Shown: positions 13,113-24,433 of the stretch, piece by piece
Position numbering within the stretch: the first letter of the stretch is position 1
Layout: every line of letters begins with the position of its first letter
Source: Didymodactylos carnosus
Taxonomy: Eukaryota; Rotifera; Eurotatoria; Philodinida; Philodinidae
Assembly: GCA_905250885.1 (NCBI GenBank)
Contig: CAJNOQ010000326.1
Span: forward strand, 1-54,771
Direction: 5' to 3'
DNA: 54,771 nt
Notes under the pieces: generated by a model
What the model was told of the DNA's origin: nothing
Seen by the model: only the letters and a program-made list of their open reading frames with translations
The model's database searches: none
Translations under genes and position numbers: made by a program

Positions 13113-13212
13113 TCTTGTTTCCATATGAAAATACGTTTTTTTTATTGAAATATCACTGCATATTCAAAAATATATGTCGCACATGTCTCTGCATATTCTC
13201 ATTGGATTCAGC
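13113..13212 (-). repeat. right copy of the 100-bp inverted repeat pair
   Basis: Reverse complement of 11676-11775. The 1.3 kb between the copies has no recognisable transposase, so a non-autonomous or emptied element is possible. Confidence 0.75.
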
Positions 13213-13341
13213 ATGTGCAGAAACCTATGTGATGAAGTATAATTATATTTCTTTTAGCATGAGAGATGATTGATAATACTCATTTTTCATTTCGTAAACT
13301 TGTTTCACGTTTTTCTCAAAATCTCTTTTTACAACTTCAGC

Positions 13342-13657
13342 GTTTCATACTTCCAAGATATCTCCGTCATTTTTCGAGCTAGAAATTTCGGGTTGGTTTC
13401 AAAAAATGGAAAAATGTTTTTCTATGTCGCAATGTCGTTGGGTTTTTGAATTTAAGTTTAGTTTAGGAGAAATTTAAAAAGTTTCCGAAAAGTAAATCTC
13501 TCTAACTTTTCAGAAAATTTTTGAATTTCTCCTAAACTAAACTTAAATTCAAAAACCCAACGACGTCACGACATAGAAAAAAGATTTTTCTACTTTTTGA
13601 AACCAACTCGAAATTTCTACCTCGAAAAATGATGATGAAATTTTAGAAGTACAAAAC
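13342..13657. mobile_element. foldback element upstream of HDAC8
   Basis: Arms of about 150 bp (13342-13492 and 13506-13657) are reverse complements with a few mismatches around a ~13-nt loop. The inner ~100 bp is nearly perfect, for example AAACTTAAATTCAAAAACCC against its complement. It is non-coding and ends about 155 bp before the HDAC8 start codon, so it may lie in the promoter, 5' UTR or a 5' intron. Confidence 0.8.
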
Positions 13658-13811
13658 CATACTTTTTCACCGCTAATTTAAGAATAACTCTGAGAAAACA
13701 AGTGATCAAAGGCCGAAATTTTTAGAATGACTAAGGGCATAACTGTTATTATTAATAGATTCCTTCAAAACTTTATGTAAATGTTTCAGTGTTAGTTTTA
13801 TTTAATTCTAG

Positions 13812-16800
13812 ATGAAAGACGTTATCTATATAACGTGTCCGAAATTACATGAATGTTTAAATAATATTCCTCAAATACAAAAACGTTCATATTTGGTTGA
13901 CGGTCTCGTTAGTGCCTATAATCTAACAAAGTCAATGAAACTTGTTAGTCCATTATGTGCAAGTGAAAAAGATCTATTAACGGCACACGATTTAGATTAT
14001 TTAAATTTTTTGAACTTAATTGGTACTATTGATGATAATGATCAAGAACCATATCGAGATGAAATGAATTATTATAAATTAGGCTATGAGTGTCCATCAT
14101 TTCCACAATTAGCGTCATATTGTAAATGGATCGGTGGCGCATCATTAACAGCAGCGAAAGTTTTGAGTAGTCAACAAACACAAATAGCGATAAACTGGTT
14201 TGGAGGATGGCATCATGCCAAACGGTCAGAAGCATCCGGTTATTGTTATATAAATGATATTGTCATTGCCATAACTGAATTACGTAGAAAATTTGATCGA
14301 ATTTGTTGTATTGATTTGGGTATGTTAAATAACAAACTCAAGTCATGTTTCTGTCTCTAGGATCAGACAACACTCTGATCGTGTACAGCATACTTGCAGA
14401 TGTGTCTTACTAAAAGTAGAAAATCTTACTTCGTCACCTGGATAGGAACATGTTCACATCAAACTCGAATGTTATTTATCGTCTAACAGAACGTCGACTG
14501 CTCGATCAGCGAAAAATGATATACTCTAAATTGTAGAAAGGACTGACGTTGAACGTCTGACGATTTAACATTGAATATCTGATCGCCTAATGACAAATAT
14601 TCGCAAGATAATTTAGGCTCCCTTTGCAACTACTCATAGAAGTGTTGAAGCGTTCATAGACTATTTAGAATATATCAGTTTTGAAGAGTAGTAAGTAATA
14701 ATCGATCACTGCTAAGGACCGCAAATAACAAAAAAGTGCACATACCACGAATAAGTGAAAAAGTTGTTCGTGTTGTTTTTCATCCTATCTCGGACAACGT
14801 TCCTTTTACGGATTCCACATTACTCCTGGGAGAAATCCTGGTTTTCATCTTCTAATAGTTGACTCTTATTTGTGGCCCTGATCGTGTATATCAGTGCTTT
14901 GAGAGTTGACTCAGGTAACCACATGTTACTGATCACTGAGAGAATGCGATTGATAGTAACAGGAATATCTTCCTACTCGAGGTAATAATGTTCTTAAATA
15001 TTTATAATAGTCAAAGTTATCTAATTTTTATACTATTCTAAATTTTTTTCAGCATTTAGAAATCTTTGTTATTAACATGAAGCTTTATTCTTCTAACAAC
15101 TGGTTTAGAACTGAAAAATCTGACCGGAATCAGTTCTGAAATTTCGGAAATTGTCTATTTCAGAAAATTTAGTCCTGATTCCGTCATTAGATTCAGAGCT
15201 GTGTGAGCTGCTCAGAATTTTCATCCTTGAATCAGAAAGTGATTCAGCTCTGATAAAACTGCATAGCGGATTCAACTTTTTAGACCGAGCTGATCGTCCG
15301 CTAGTGTATTGTCAAATGAGAAAACTTCGTCCTTTTCTTTTTAGAAAAGCAAAAAAATACTAGAGATCAACTATCCTTCGGAAAGATTGAAAAGTCGACT
15401 GAGTGGAACGGTAAACAGACGAAACTAGAAGATCTAGAAACTCATATGTCTATGTACCTTCTACGACATATTATTCACATTGACATAACAGCTGATTCAT
15501 TATTGTGTATGTAGAATAGCTTTTATCATATCAAGCACTGTTGCATATATTCACTATGAAAGATATCACGTGACAATTAATTATCTCATGCAGAAAACGG
15601 CGAAGTTCTTCAAAAAGATATGCTCATCTTCTAGGACTAATTATAGCTGAACTAAAGTATACATAGAAAACTTAACCTCAGATGTGTCATCTGCAACCGT
15701 TGTAGATTTGGCTGATCTTTTTCCCGACTCTCTACGATCAGTTATAATCTAGCACTAGTATCTGACTCGAGCGAGAAAAACGGTATGGAAAGAAATAAAG
15801 AAAGAAAGAAAGAAAGAAGAATTTTGCTAGGCAACTCTCGGCGTGAAAGCAATAATTTCGCTCAGTCGACTTAATGCTAATATTAAGTCATTTTTTTTCT
15901 TATAGAGCAAAATAGTAACAGAAGGAATGAAAAACGTGGTAGAACTTCTACCGTAGTAGGTAAAAAATTAACATAATAATCAAATTTTTGAGTAGTCAAC
16001 AAACACAAATAGCGATAAACTGATTTGGAGGATAGCAACATGCCAAACGATCAAAAGCATCCAGTTATTGTTATATAAATGATATTGTCATTGCCATAAC
16101 TAAATTACATGGAAAATTTGATCGAATTTGTTGTATTGATTTGAGTATGCTAAATAACAAACTCAAGTTATGTCTCGGTCTCTAGAATCATACAGCACTC
16201 TGATCGTGTATAGAATACTTACAGATGTTTACTTTAACGAATGTAAAGCAGTTTTGTAACATTAAACTTATTTTGAGTAAACAAAATAGTCTAGTCTTCT
16301 AAAGAAAGTGTACAAATTTTGGGATGAGAGTCAGATGTACGACAACACAAACTTCACATTGAACACCAAGAATTTTTTAATCTTTTATTAATAAATTTTG
16401 TTTAGATTGATGAACTAATATTTCTACAATAAAATGAGAAACATAAGTTTAAATAGTTTTAAAGATATTTTCAGACTCTTTGAATAAAAAACGTAGTAGA
16501 AGGTAAAAAATTAATATCATAGTAATCACTCTACGATACAGCCAAACCATAAATCATAATTCAATATTACATAGACATATACTGCTACACATACTGCTCA
16601 TTATATATCTTTCAGATTATTCTTGCTGATGACTGATATAACACATTTTGATGATTTACCAACAGAAATTATATTGTACATATTTGATCACATAAAGCCG
16701 TTCGTATTATACACATTTTTTCATCTTAATCATCGTTTGAACAGTATAGTTTCAAATTATCAGTATGTGAAAAATGTGAATTTATCGAATGAATTACCAT

Positions 16801-19555
16801 TTGAAATTGTTAAATTTTATTGTGATCATATAATTCCTTCATTATCATCAAATATTTATCGATTAAAATTGGGTGGTGAACAATGTAATTACATATTTTT
16901 CAATTATTCTCACTTATTAAAATCTTTAATTAATTTAACATCATTGACATTGGTTAAAATTAATACCAATGTGATATTTCAATTACTCTCTGCCAAACAA
17001 TTTCTACAATTAATAGAATTTAACGTTACTATTGATGAGAATGCCAATGATATTGCACCACATGTTCTAAAATATATTTTTAGCGATCAAAATAGATTGG
17101 AAATATGTCGTTTAAATTGTATTAATGTTCATCAGTGTTTGAAATCTCCATTAGATAATATTCAAATAAGATCACAATTAAATATTCGTCAATTATCAAT
17201 TGATTTGCGTGATCAACGTCTATTATTTATATTATTGAAAAACTTACCGTTACTTGAACATGTTCATGCTGATGTAGTTAATCTATATCTAGTTAATCAA
17301 AATGGTGAATACACTTCAGAAATGTGTCCTTCACTGAAAAGTTTTTCATTGAATGTTCAAAATGGATTAGTTTATTTCAATGATTTAGTAATGTATACGA
17401 AAAATTTTGAAAATATTACACATTTCTCTTTAAATGTAACCGTTGATCCATTATCAAACTCACCGATGATCGATGGACATTGTCTCAAAGATCAATTGTT
17501 AGTATACCTTCCAAAATTAAAACAATTTTACTTTCATATTCAATTTAATATGTATAATCAATTAATTGAACAAAATGATTTAATTTCGACATTTAAGACC
17601 GATTATTGGGTAAAAGAACATCAATGGAAAGTGGGATGTCATACGAGAAATGATATAAGGGATATGTATTCATATTTTATTTATTCATTACCATATCGAT
17701 TTAAAATATTTCCTCTAGTATTTCCGGGAATAATCAATAGTACAACAAATTTTGAATCGAATGTCAATTCATGGTCATCTATTCAATGTATTAAACCTTT
17801 ACAATCAATAAATATACCATTAATGCAAATGTTGAATGATAAATTTTTACAATTAACAGAAATTCATTTCATAGGTTATTGTTATATTGAAAATTTAGAT
17901 GATTTTCTACTAACATTCAAACGTATTCATACACTTGTATTTCGGAGAATTTATGGTCCTTATGCATCATTTATTAAACATTTTCTTATACGTACACCAA
18001 AATTACAAACATTAATTATTATAAAGGATCATTTAATGGAAATTATTGATGATCAACAATTACTTACTATATTTAAACGTATTACAATGCTCGATATCAT
18101 TACACATATCGATACTATGAGTTTAAAAAAAATTGTTCACGTTTTCACCAATGTTGATCAATTACAATTAGAGAAATTGAAAGATTTGGCGTTATAGATA
18201 ATTATTTGAACGGGATTGATATTTTTTTATTTTAAATACGCTTTCATACGTTTTGTATTTACGATTTAGATCATTATATAATCTATGAATAACAGACAAT
18301 TATTGGAAGAGCAAATATTTTTGGAGACGTTTATCAGTCTTGTTACAGTAAACATCGGACACTATCAATTACTTTATTATCAATTTTAATATTATTTTTT
18401 CAAAGCAAGTGTTAATAGTTTTTTTTTCTTCCAAATTAGTCTCTAACATTAAATAAAAACGTGTCAGTAAAAGATTAAAAAAGTCTTGGTGTTCAATGTG
18501 AAGTTTGTGTTCAAAATCTTACATCTGACTCTCATTCCAAAATTTGTAAACTTTCTTTAGAAGACTAGACTATTTTGTTTACACAAAATAAGTTTAATGT
18601 TACAAAATTGCTTTACGTTTCATCAGAGTAAACATCTGCAAGAATGCTGTACACGATCAGAGATTGTCTGATTCTAGAGATAGATACATGAGTTGAGTTT
18701 TTTTATTTAACATATCTAAACAGCAAACAGAATAATAGCTGTAATAATGAAAGTAAGACGTTTTAAAAAACTCTTTACGTGCTTATAGGAAATATTTAAT
18801 TAAATCAATCGGTAGAGATCTACAAAACGTTTGTTAATATATTTTTATATGATGAATCCCCGCATGGAAGTAATTTCAAAACAACAACCTAGACACTTTC
18901 AGACATTTTTTCTCTTAATATCGATTTAGATTTACATCATGGTGATGGTACTCAAGAAGCATTTTATTGTTCAAATAAAGTACTGACTGTTTCATTTCAT
19001 AAATATGAACATGGTTTTTATCCTGGTACTGGATCATTAGATGAAATAGGTGAGGCATGGGGTAAAGGTTACAATATCAATGTGCCACTATTATCCGGTA
19101 TTACTGATGATATGTATTTGTCTATATTTTCAAAATTATTACTTTCAATTAATCAATCATTTTCACCTGATGTTTATGTGATTCAATGTGGTGGTGATAC
19201 GCTGTTCAATGACCCATTTCAAGCATTTAATTTAACAACTCAAGGTTTAGCAGAATGTATTAAACAAATTATTGAGTTAAATAAATTTTTACTTTTTTTG
19301 GGTGGTGGCGGTTACAATTTACCAGATACAGCTCGTTTATGGACAACATTAACAAATGTTGCTCTTGGAAATGAAAAAGTAGATAACGATATACCTGAAC
19401 ATGATTATTTTCCTCTATATGGACCTGATTTTACATTAGATACATGGCCTGGTAATCGTAAAAATAAAAATACTGATTCATCTATAAATCAAATCTACGA
19501 TTATATTCAACAGAATCATATGGAGACATATATTAAAGCTCAGATAAGAAGTTAG
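13812..19555 (+). CDS. HDAC8: class I histone deacetylase, HDAC8-type
   Basis: Two exons, 13812-14319 and 18930-19555, give 377 aa, the same length as human HDAC8. This is a Zn-dependent lysine deacetylase. Visible residues are GGWHHAKR (His134/His135), the zinc ligands Asp170, His172 and Asp259, and the transition-state Tyr298 in LGGGGYN. The HDAC8-type start (TCPKLHECLNNIPQIQKRS) and end (IPEHDYFPLYGPDF) support HDAC8 over HDAC1/3. Glu93 in GYECP stands where HDAC8 has Asp101, a substrate-backbone contact. The ATG lies directly after an AG, so an upstream exon may exist and the start is the least certain point. The intron (14320-18929) splits the codon of zinc ligand Asp170. It holds a broken copy of the exon 1 end and a nested F-box gene on the same strand. 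AATAAA at 19647. Confidence 0.93.
14161..14404 (+). repeat. source copy of HDAC8 exon 1/intron 1 junction repeat
   Basis: This 244-bp segment covers the last 159 bp of HDAC8 exon 1, the GTATGT donor and 85 bp of intron. It is repeated directly at 15986-16229, and its intronic part is present in inverted form at 18469-18716. The open reading frame here is intact, so this is taken as the source. Confidence 0.85.
14405..15985. other. HDAC8 intron 1, left part
   Basis: No gene recognised. It holds a (GAAA)n microsatellite at 15788-15820 and a stretch of repeated GAATCAG-like words near 15120-15260, where the 70-codon open frame 15151-15363 looks fortuitous. A motif GTAGTAGGTAAAAAATTAA near 15953 recurs near 16488. 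Confidence 0.4.
15788..15820. repeat. (GAAA)n microsatellite
   Basis: Five to six tandem GAAA units with imperfect edges inside the HDAC8 intron. Confidence 0.85.
15986..16229 (+). pseudogene. broken duplicate of the HDAC8 catalytic exon end
   Basis: It aligns without gaps to 14161-14404. The frame is destroyed: the Trp codon of NWFGG became TGA, the Trp of GGWHH became TAG and the first catalytic His codon became CAA. The donor changed from GGGTATGT to GAGTATGC but still starts GT at 16145. About half of the differences are G-to-A on the + strand. It cannot encode a deacetylase but could act as a decoy exon end. Confidence 0.85.
16144..16387 (+). repeat. left inverted repeat flanking the nested F-box gene
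   Basis: About 245 bp that is the reverse complement of 18469-18716 at roughly 85% by eye, including exact stretches such as GTAAACAAAATAGTCTAGTC and CACAAACTTCACATTGAACA. Its first ~85 bp derive from HDAC8 intron 1 (14320-14404); the remainder is shared only by the two flanking copies. Confidence 0.85.
16629..18197 (+). CDS. F-box protein, intronless, nested in HDAC8 intron
   Basis: A single open frame of 522 aa from the ATG at 16629. A possible 3' splice site at 16614-16615 suggests a leader exon. Residues ~4-48 (ITHFDDLPTEIILYIFDHIK, then FFHLNHRLNSIVSNYQYVK) fit an F-box, the Skp1-binding module of SCF ubiquitin ligases. The rest is Leu/Ile/Phe-rich with degenerate repeat-like spacing (LPLLEHVHADVVNLYL, CPSLKSFSLNV, LPKLKQFYFHI, TPKLQTLIIIKD), consistent with a diverged leucine-rich-repeat substrate domain. 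Such F-box/LRR-like genes form large lineage-specific families in rotifers; the substrate is unknown. The gene lies on the host strand inside the 4.6-kb HDAC8 intron between inverted repeats, so it must be expressed from its own promoter or processed out of host pre-mRNA. The intact 1.57-kb frame argues for current or recent function. AATAAA at 18452. Confidence 0.75.
   Translation: MTDITHFDDLPTEIILYIFDHIKPFVLYTFFHLNHRLNSIVSNYQYVKNVNLSNELPFEIVKFYCDHIIPSLSSNIYRLKLGGEQCNYIFFNYSHLLKSLINLTSLTLVKINTNVIFQLLSAKQFLQLIEFNVTIDENANDIAPHVLKYIFSDQNRLEICRLNCINVHQCLKSPLDNIQIRSQLNIRQLSIDLRDQRLLFILLKNLPLLEHVHADVVNLYLVNQNGEYTSEMCPSLKSFSLNVQNGLVYFNDLVMYTKNFENITHFSLNVTVDPLSNSPMIDGHCLKDQLLVYLPKLKQFYFHIQFNMYNQLIEQNDLISTFKTDYWVKEHQWKVGCHTRNDIRDMYSYFIYSLPYRFKIFPLVFPGIINSTTNFESNVNSWSSIQCIKPLQSINIPLMQMLNDKFLQLTEIHFIGYCYIENLDDFLLTFKRIHTLVFRRIYGPYASFIKHFLIRTPKLQTLIIIKDHLMEIIDDQQLLTIFKRITMLDIITHIDTMSLKKIVHVFTNVDQLQLEKLKDLAL
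18469..18716 (-). repeat. right inverted repeat flanking the nested F-box gene
   Basis: Reverse complement of 16144-16387. Its far end, read on the - strand, is ATATGTTAAATAA, the HDAC8 intron 1 start. The arms are ~2.1 kb apart and enclose the whole F-box gene, so a transcript across the intron could fold into a long stem. Confidence 0.85.
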
Positions 19556-20794
19556 ATATTTTTATGTAGTGTAATATTTTTCACTCATCCATAGTAATGA
19601 AATATTTTTGATAGCCTATTTTGCCTGTATTTTTTGTGATTTATACAATAAATAGTTGAATGTTGTCTTTGAAAAGTCATGGATTTTCAAGCTACAAATT
19701 ATGTCAAGTCAAGTTCTAGCTTATTAATTAAAACTAGAATACATAAAACATTGGCTTAATTTTTCAAGTCAAGTCTTTTTTAAAAGTTTTATAATTCAAA
19801 TCAAGTCATGAGTCATAAAATATGTTCCCAAATCTTGGCAATTCAGATAAAAAATAACTTGAAAATGTTCAACTTTGTTAAATGCAACAGTAATGCTAAT
19901 TTTCATTTTAGTGAGTATGACACGTTTTTGTATGTAACTTTAGAGAAGATCGAAAATGATAAGCTGAATGGAAACCTGTACCGAAACACTAACATCAATG
20001 CGAAACAACAATCAGAAGTCTAATGGTGAATATTAGCGACAGCCATCACAGTATTTGAGCTTAAATATAAAATATTTTATAAAAGTTATTTTGACATGTT
20101 TCTCTTATTTAAAAAACATTTAAGTATAACAAAGAGAAAAACTTCTAATATACAGTGAGAGAAGATTTCTGTTCAATTTTATTGATGTTAATTTTTCTGT
20201 TCTATAATTTTCTTCATTATACGATTAAAATGTGCTATAAGAACAAAACATATTTGGATGATCTTATATTATATCAGGTTTGGATCAAATGACATACTAA
20301 CTCGGTTTTATCGCTGAAATGCACTAATTATCATTTAAGATATTTCGATTAGGTCAAATGCAAATGTTGATACAAATCAACGCAAAAATATTGCGTATCA
20401 TTTTGAAAATAACGTCATATCCTATCGAATAGATGTACATATTTTATGCCTGAATAGCAAGGGTTAATTTTGTTTGGAATTACTGATTTGTTTTTGCAAC
20501 AATAGATAAACAGTACTTCGAGGTGTTATACAAATACATAGTAATTAAACGAAAAAAAAAGAGGAGAGCAAGAGAGAGATCTGCGTGTAACTTACATCCT
20601 CTAATATAGTATAACGTAATATCATTTGTCCTTCATACTGTATTTTAACCTTTTCCTATTATTACGAAGACTCAAATTATTCTCGTTTGTCCTATAACGA
20701 TGATTGCAACTGCTACTGTTTAAACATTATTATATACAAGAGAAAAACGCCTTGAAACTAGAATAAAGACTAATATACTACTACTTCTAATATA
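19556..20794. other. intergenic spacer between HDAC8 and FReD gene
   Basis: HDAC8 3' UTR, then AT-rich spacer with AAGTCAAGT-type short repeats near 19700-19810. The 71-codon open frame at 19808-20023 has no recognisable features. No gene assigned. Confidence 0.4.
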
Positions 20795-22164
20795 ATGATT
20801 CGAATTCTACTACTATGTGCTTGGTTTGTCAATTATTTGATTGCTGGACCACTAGCTAATGGATTTACAAGTAAGATTTTATTTTTTTCAATATTTTGCA
20901 TCACTTACATATTGTAAGGTTTACACATTCTCTGAGCGTAAATATCACTCGATAGTTATTGGATATATTAATATATAACTTATAAAAAAACTTCTCAATG
21001 AAAATATTGCTCATTTGCTATCTTGCATTCAAGTACATTTAGATCAGACAGTAAACAATGGAAAATCAATAGAAGAGCAAACTTGTGCAACGGATGATGG
21101 AAGAAGTAAACTATCCTATTTAATTTTTATTTTTTTTTATTAAGTGCTGTTATATTTCTTTTCTTTCTATATAGAGATATTAATTGGTGCAAAATATAAA
21201 CCTGCAATGAGTCCATGTACAATTTGTACATGTACAGGAAATGGATTTCGTTGTGAAGATAACCAATGTGAAATTACTGCAGGTGAAATATTGTTCTTTT
21301 CAGATCAAGTTTTTAGTTAATTAAGTTTTTTCATTCTCTTTAGAAAACAATGTTACTATTACCACTACATCACCATTAACATCTACTTCAACTGTAACTG
21401 CCACATCTACAACAATATTAGCTCGTGTACCTGTCGATGGTGATGAATCTACATGTCATCGAACAACAAATGGTGGACGAGATGATTCTTATCTTGATTG
21501 CAGTGAAATATTTATAGCTGGTAAGAAAACAACCGGTATCTATGAAATATGGCCACGTACCTCCAGTCGACCATTCAAAGTTTTATGCGATATGGACACA
21601 GATGGCGGTGGTTGGACAGTATTTCAAAAACGTGGTGATTACATTCCACAAACAAATTTTTTTACAACATGGGCATCATATAAACGTGGTTTCGGTGATT
21701 TACAACGTGATTTTTGGTTGGGAAATGAAAAGATTTATTATTTATCAAATCAAGATGAATATCGTTTAAGAATTGATTTAGAAGATTTTCAAGATCAAAA
21801 ACGTTTTGTTGAATATGAATGGTTTTTCATTACAGGTGAAAGTATGAAATATACTTTGAATTTGGGACGATTTATACACACAAGTAGTGCTGGTGATAGT
21901 CTATCTTATAATCGTGGCATGAGATTTACAACAAAAGATCAAGATAATGATGCATCAACATCGCAATGTGCAGAAAATTATAAGAGTGGTTGGTGGTATG
22001 CTGGATGTACACTGACTAATCTCAATGGACTCTATTTAAGAGGTAATGATTCAACAGCCACAGGTATATTTTGGAATAATTGGTTAGGTGCCAAATATTC
22101 ATTGAAAGTATCAGAAATGAAAATAAGACCAATAAGTTTTAATTCAGAAATGTTGTCCTATTAA
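20795..22164 (+). CDS. secreted fibrinogen-related protein with VWC-like module
   Basis: Four exons, 20795-20870, 21043-21105, 21175-21282 and 21344-22164, all introns phase 1; 355 aa. Residues 1-17 (MIRILLLCAWFVNYLIAG) form a signal peptide. Residues ~40-80 hold a short cysteine cluster (CATDDGRK ... CTICTCTGNGFRC ... C) resembling a von Willebrand type C module. A Thr/Ser-rich linker (~86-108), probably O-glycosylated, follows. Residues ~132-350 are a fibrinogen C-terminal domain: Cys135 and the Cys of VLCDMDTDGGGWTVFQKR as the first disulfide, GFGDLQRDFWLGNEKIYYL, the Ca2+-site DQDNDAS, and CAENYKSGWWYAGC as the second disulfide. Invertebrate FReD proteins are often secreted lectins of innate immunity (ficolin/techylectin-like) or matrix proteins; the ligand cannot be read here. 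AATAAA at 22213. Confidence 0.87.
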
Positions 22165-24433
22165 AGATGTGTTTTAATCATGCAACTTGTAAGATTTTCT
22201 TTTTGTAAGATAAATAAATTTTATTCTTTGTGATGTGGAACTATGACATACGTTTAATAGCTATATATGTCAGAAAGTATAGCAGTGCTTCAGCTAAACG
22301 TACAACGGTTAAAGGATGAGTTTCAGAAAGAGTTTTGATATCTCTCTGATGCTACTGGATATCCCAAAAGATTTGCAACATTATTTATTTCACGAATATC
22401 TTTGCTTTTAGCGCCTCGTTTCATATCAATTTCTGTTTCAAAAGATGCATTATTCAGTTCTATACAAAATCTTTTTGAATATATCGTAAAGGAATATGAA
22501 ACTAAATTTCTAGAGACTAAACAATCACATTCGATAAAATGCATTTTTTTCAGTGATTTCTCCAGCTTTTTTTTGTAGACTTTATTTATTTATTGATGAA
22601 ACAAATAGTTATAACTAAGACAGGTCAAAAGAGAGAAAAGCCCCATTATTATCGTCCTGTCTAGCCAATAAAAAATAGGAAAGAAAGTAGCAAAGAAAAG
22701 AATGAAAGCTCCAGCTTTTTGTTATCTATTTCTGTTGATATCGAATATAATCGTCCAAAAAAAAAATTAAGTTTTGTCTTGCAGTTTCAAAACAACGAGC
22801 GCATAGACTTTTTTTACCAGTCAGACTTTTGTCGTGGCAGAAATGACATTAATTCAATTAGTTGCCTAAAACTGTCAGTCTCGAATGATTAGCGGCTTGT
22901 CAGCTTTCTACAAACAACCATCTGTTTTTCTAGAATTATGATACTTTCATCACACTACCCTATCGTCATTATGGCGAACGCACTTTCGTCATACATGACA
23001 AAAGTTTTTGGGCGGGAGATACTCCTCGGGAAGTGATTTCATCAAAGTGTGAATTTCGTTACACACATAAAAAATTTCGCTCCATAAAGCGAATTTTCGT
23101 CACAGTAGTGGTGAACTTTCCACACATTCACTGTAACCGCAAAATCGTGGTGATGTCACTGTATAGTACAAATTTTGGCTCCTACGAAAACTGATATTCC
23201 TTTTGATCAGAGCTTTGTTCCATAGTACAGAATAGGGCATGTCAGATTGACTTAGATGAGAACTTTTGGATATAATAGTGATAACTTGATCATTCTTTCA
23301 TCTCTCTTGTATCTTCGACTTTTGACTTTGAACTAATAATCAAATACGAATCATCATCTCTGTTTTCTTAACTAATATTCGATCTCGCACAAAATTACGT
23401 TTATGTTCAATTTCACTATTATGAATAAAAAAAAAAGATATCCAATAGAAACTATGACTGATACGGATAAAATATGAAAAGGGAGCAGACTTATCAATAA
23501 ATGGAGAACGAAAATTATTTTCTAATTTTTTTCATTTATTGGAGAACAGCATTGGAAAGTGTCTTTTTGCGAGCAGATATGACACTCGATGACAAAAATA
23601 ATAGATTGCCGTATCATATGTGAAGGTTGTATTGTATGAAGTAACTATAGAATTAAAATTCTTGAACAGTCAATTTGATTCTCTAAAATGTTCACAATAA
23701 ATATTTCTTAACTTTCTTATAAAATCCTTCAGTATTTCTTAAATGATGTTAAATTATCAACGACTTTTGCAGTCAATTCTCCATAAATCATCACAAAGCA
23801 TCATTTAGATATTATGTTCGATTGATGTAAACAAAATATTTTCATTCTTAAACTCTTTTTAAGGATTTGCAAATGTAATAAGGTGCTTTACTACATATTT
23901 CGTTGCTACAATTACTTTCCTAGACAATTTGCGACAACTCGTGTAATGGGAGAATATAGATAGTGAACTAAACAGATATCATTGAAAAACCAGAAATTAT
24001 TTTGTCAGATATATTCTACATGCTCATCAATACCAGTTGTGTATGGCTAAAAGGGCCCCGGCAACCGGTTAGAAATATAGAATTTTTTATAAAAAGTCGA
24101 TATTGAGCTAAACACATCATCGGATAGCCCACAGTATGTACTATCTGGATCCAATGTTATTTCCATATCGAAGAGGTGTGGAGGTTTTTAGAAAAGTTTT
24201 CTGAAAACCTTGAAAAGCTGACTTGTCAAAAGAATTTTACTTTCCGATATAAAAGCAAATCCAAAAACATTTTCAATCACAAGGAAATAGGACAAACATT
24301 TCTGATCAACATGAAATATCTCCCAGCTCGGAATGATGTTCTGATCAAGAGTTATGAGAGTTTTGCTGGAAGTCCTAAACCTTGCACTGGCGCCGCCGTA
24401 TCTCGAAAGGAACTTTCATCTTAACACCATATC
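22165..24433. other. repeat-bearing spacer, no gene recognised
   Basis: AT-rich sequence with short inverted words (for example AAATTTCGCTCC...GGAGC-like segments near 23080) but no convincing coding region. The segment at 24060-24200 (CGATATTGAGCTAAAC ... GATAGCCCACAGT, then AAGTTTTCTGAAAACCTTG) resembles repeat sequence near 9840, 11505 and 54145-54560. The open frame 24176-24424 lies in it and is probably fortuitous. Confidence 0.4.
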
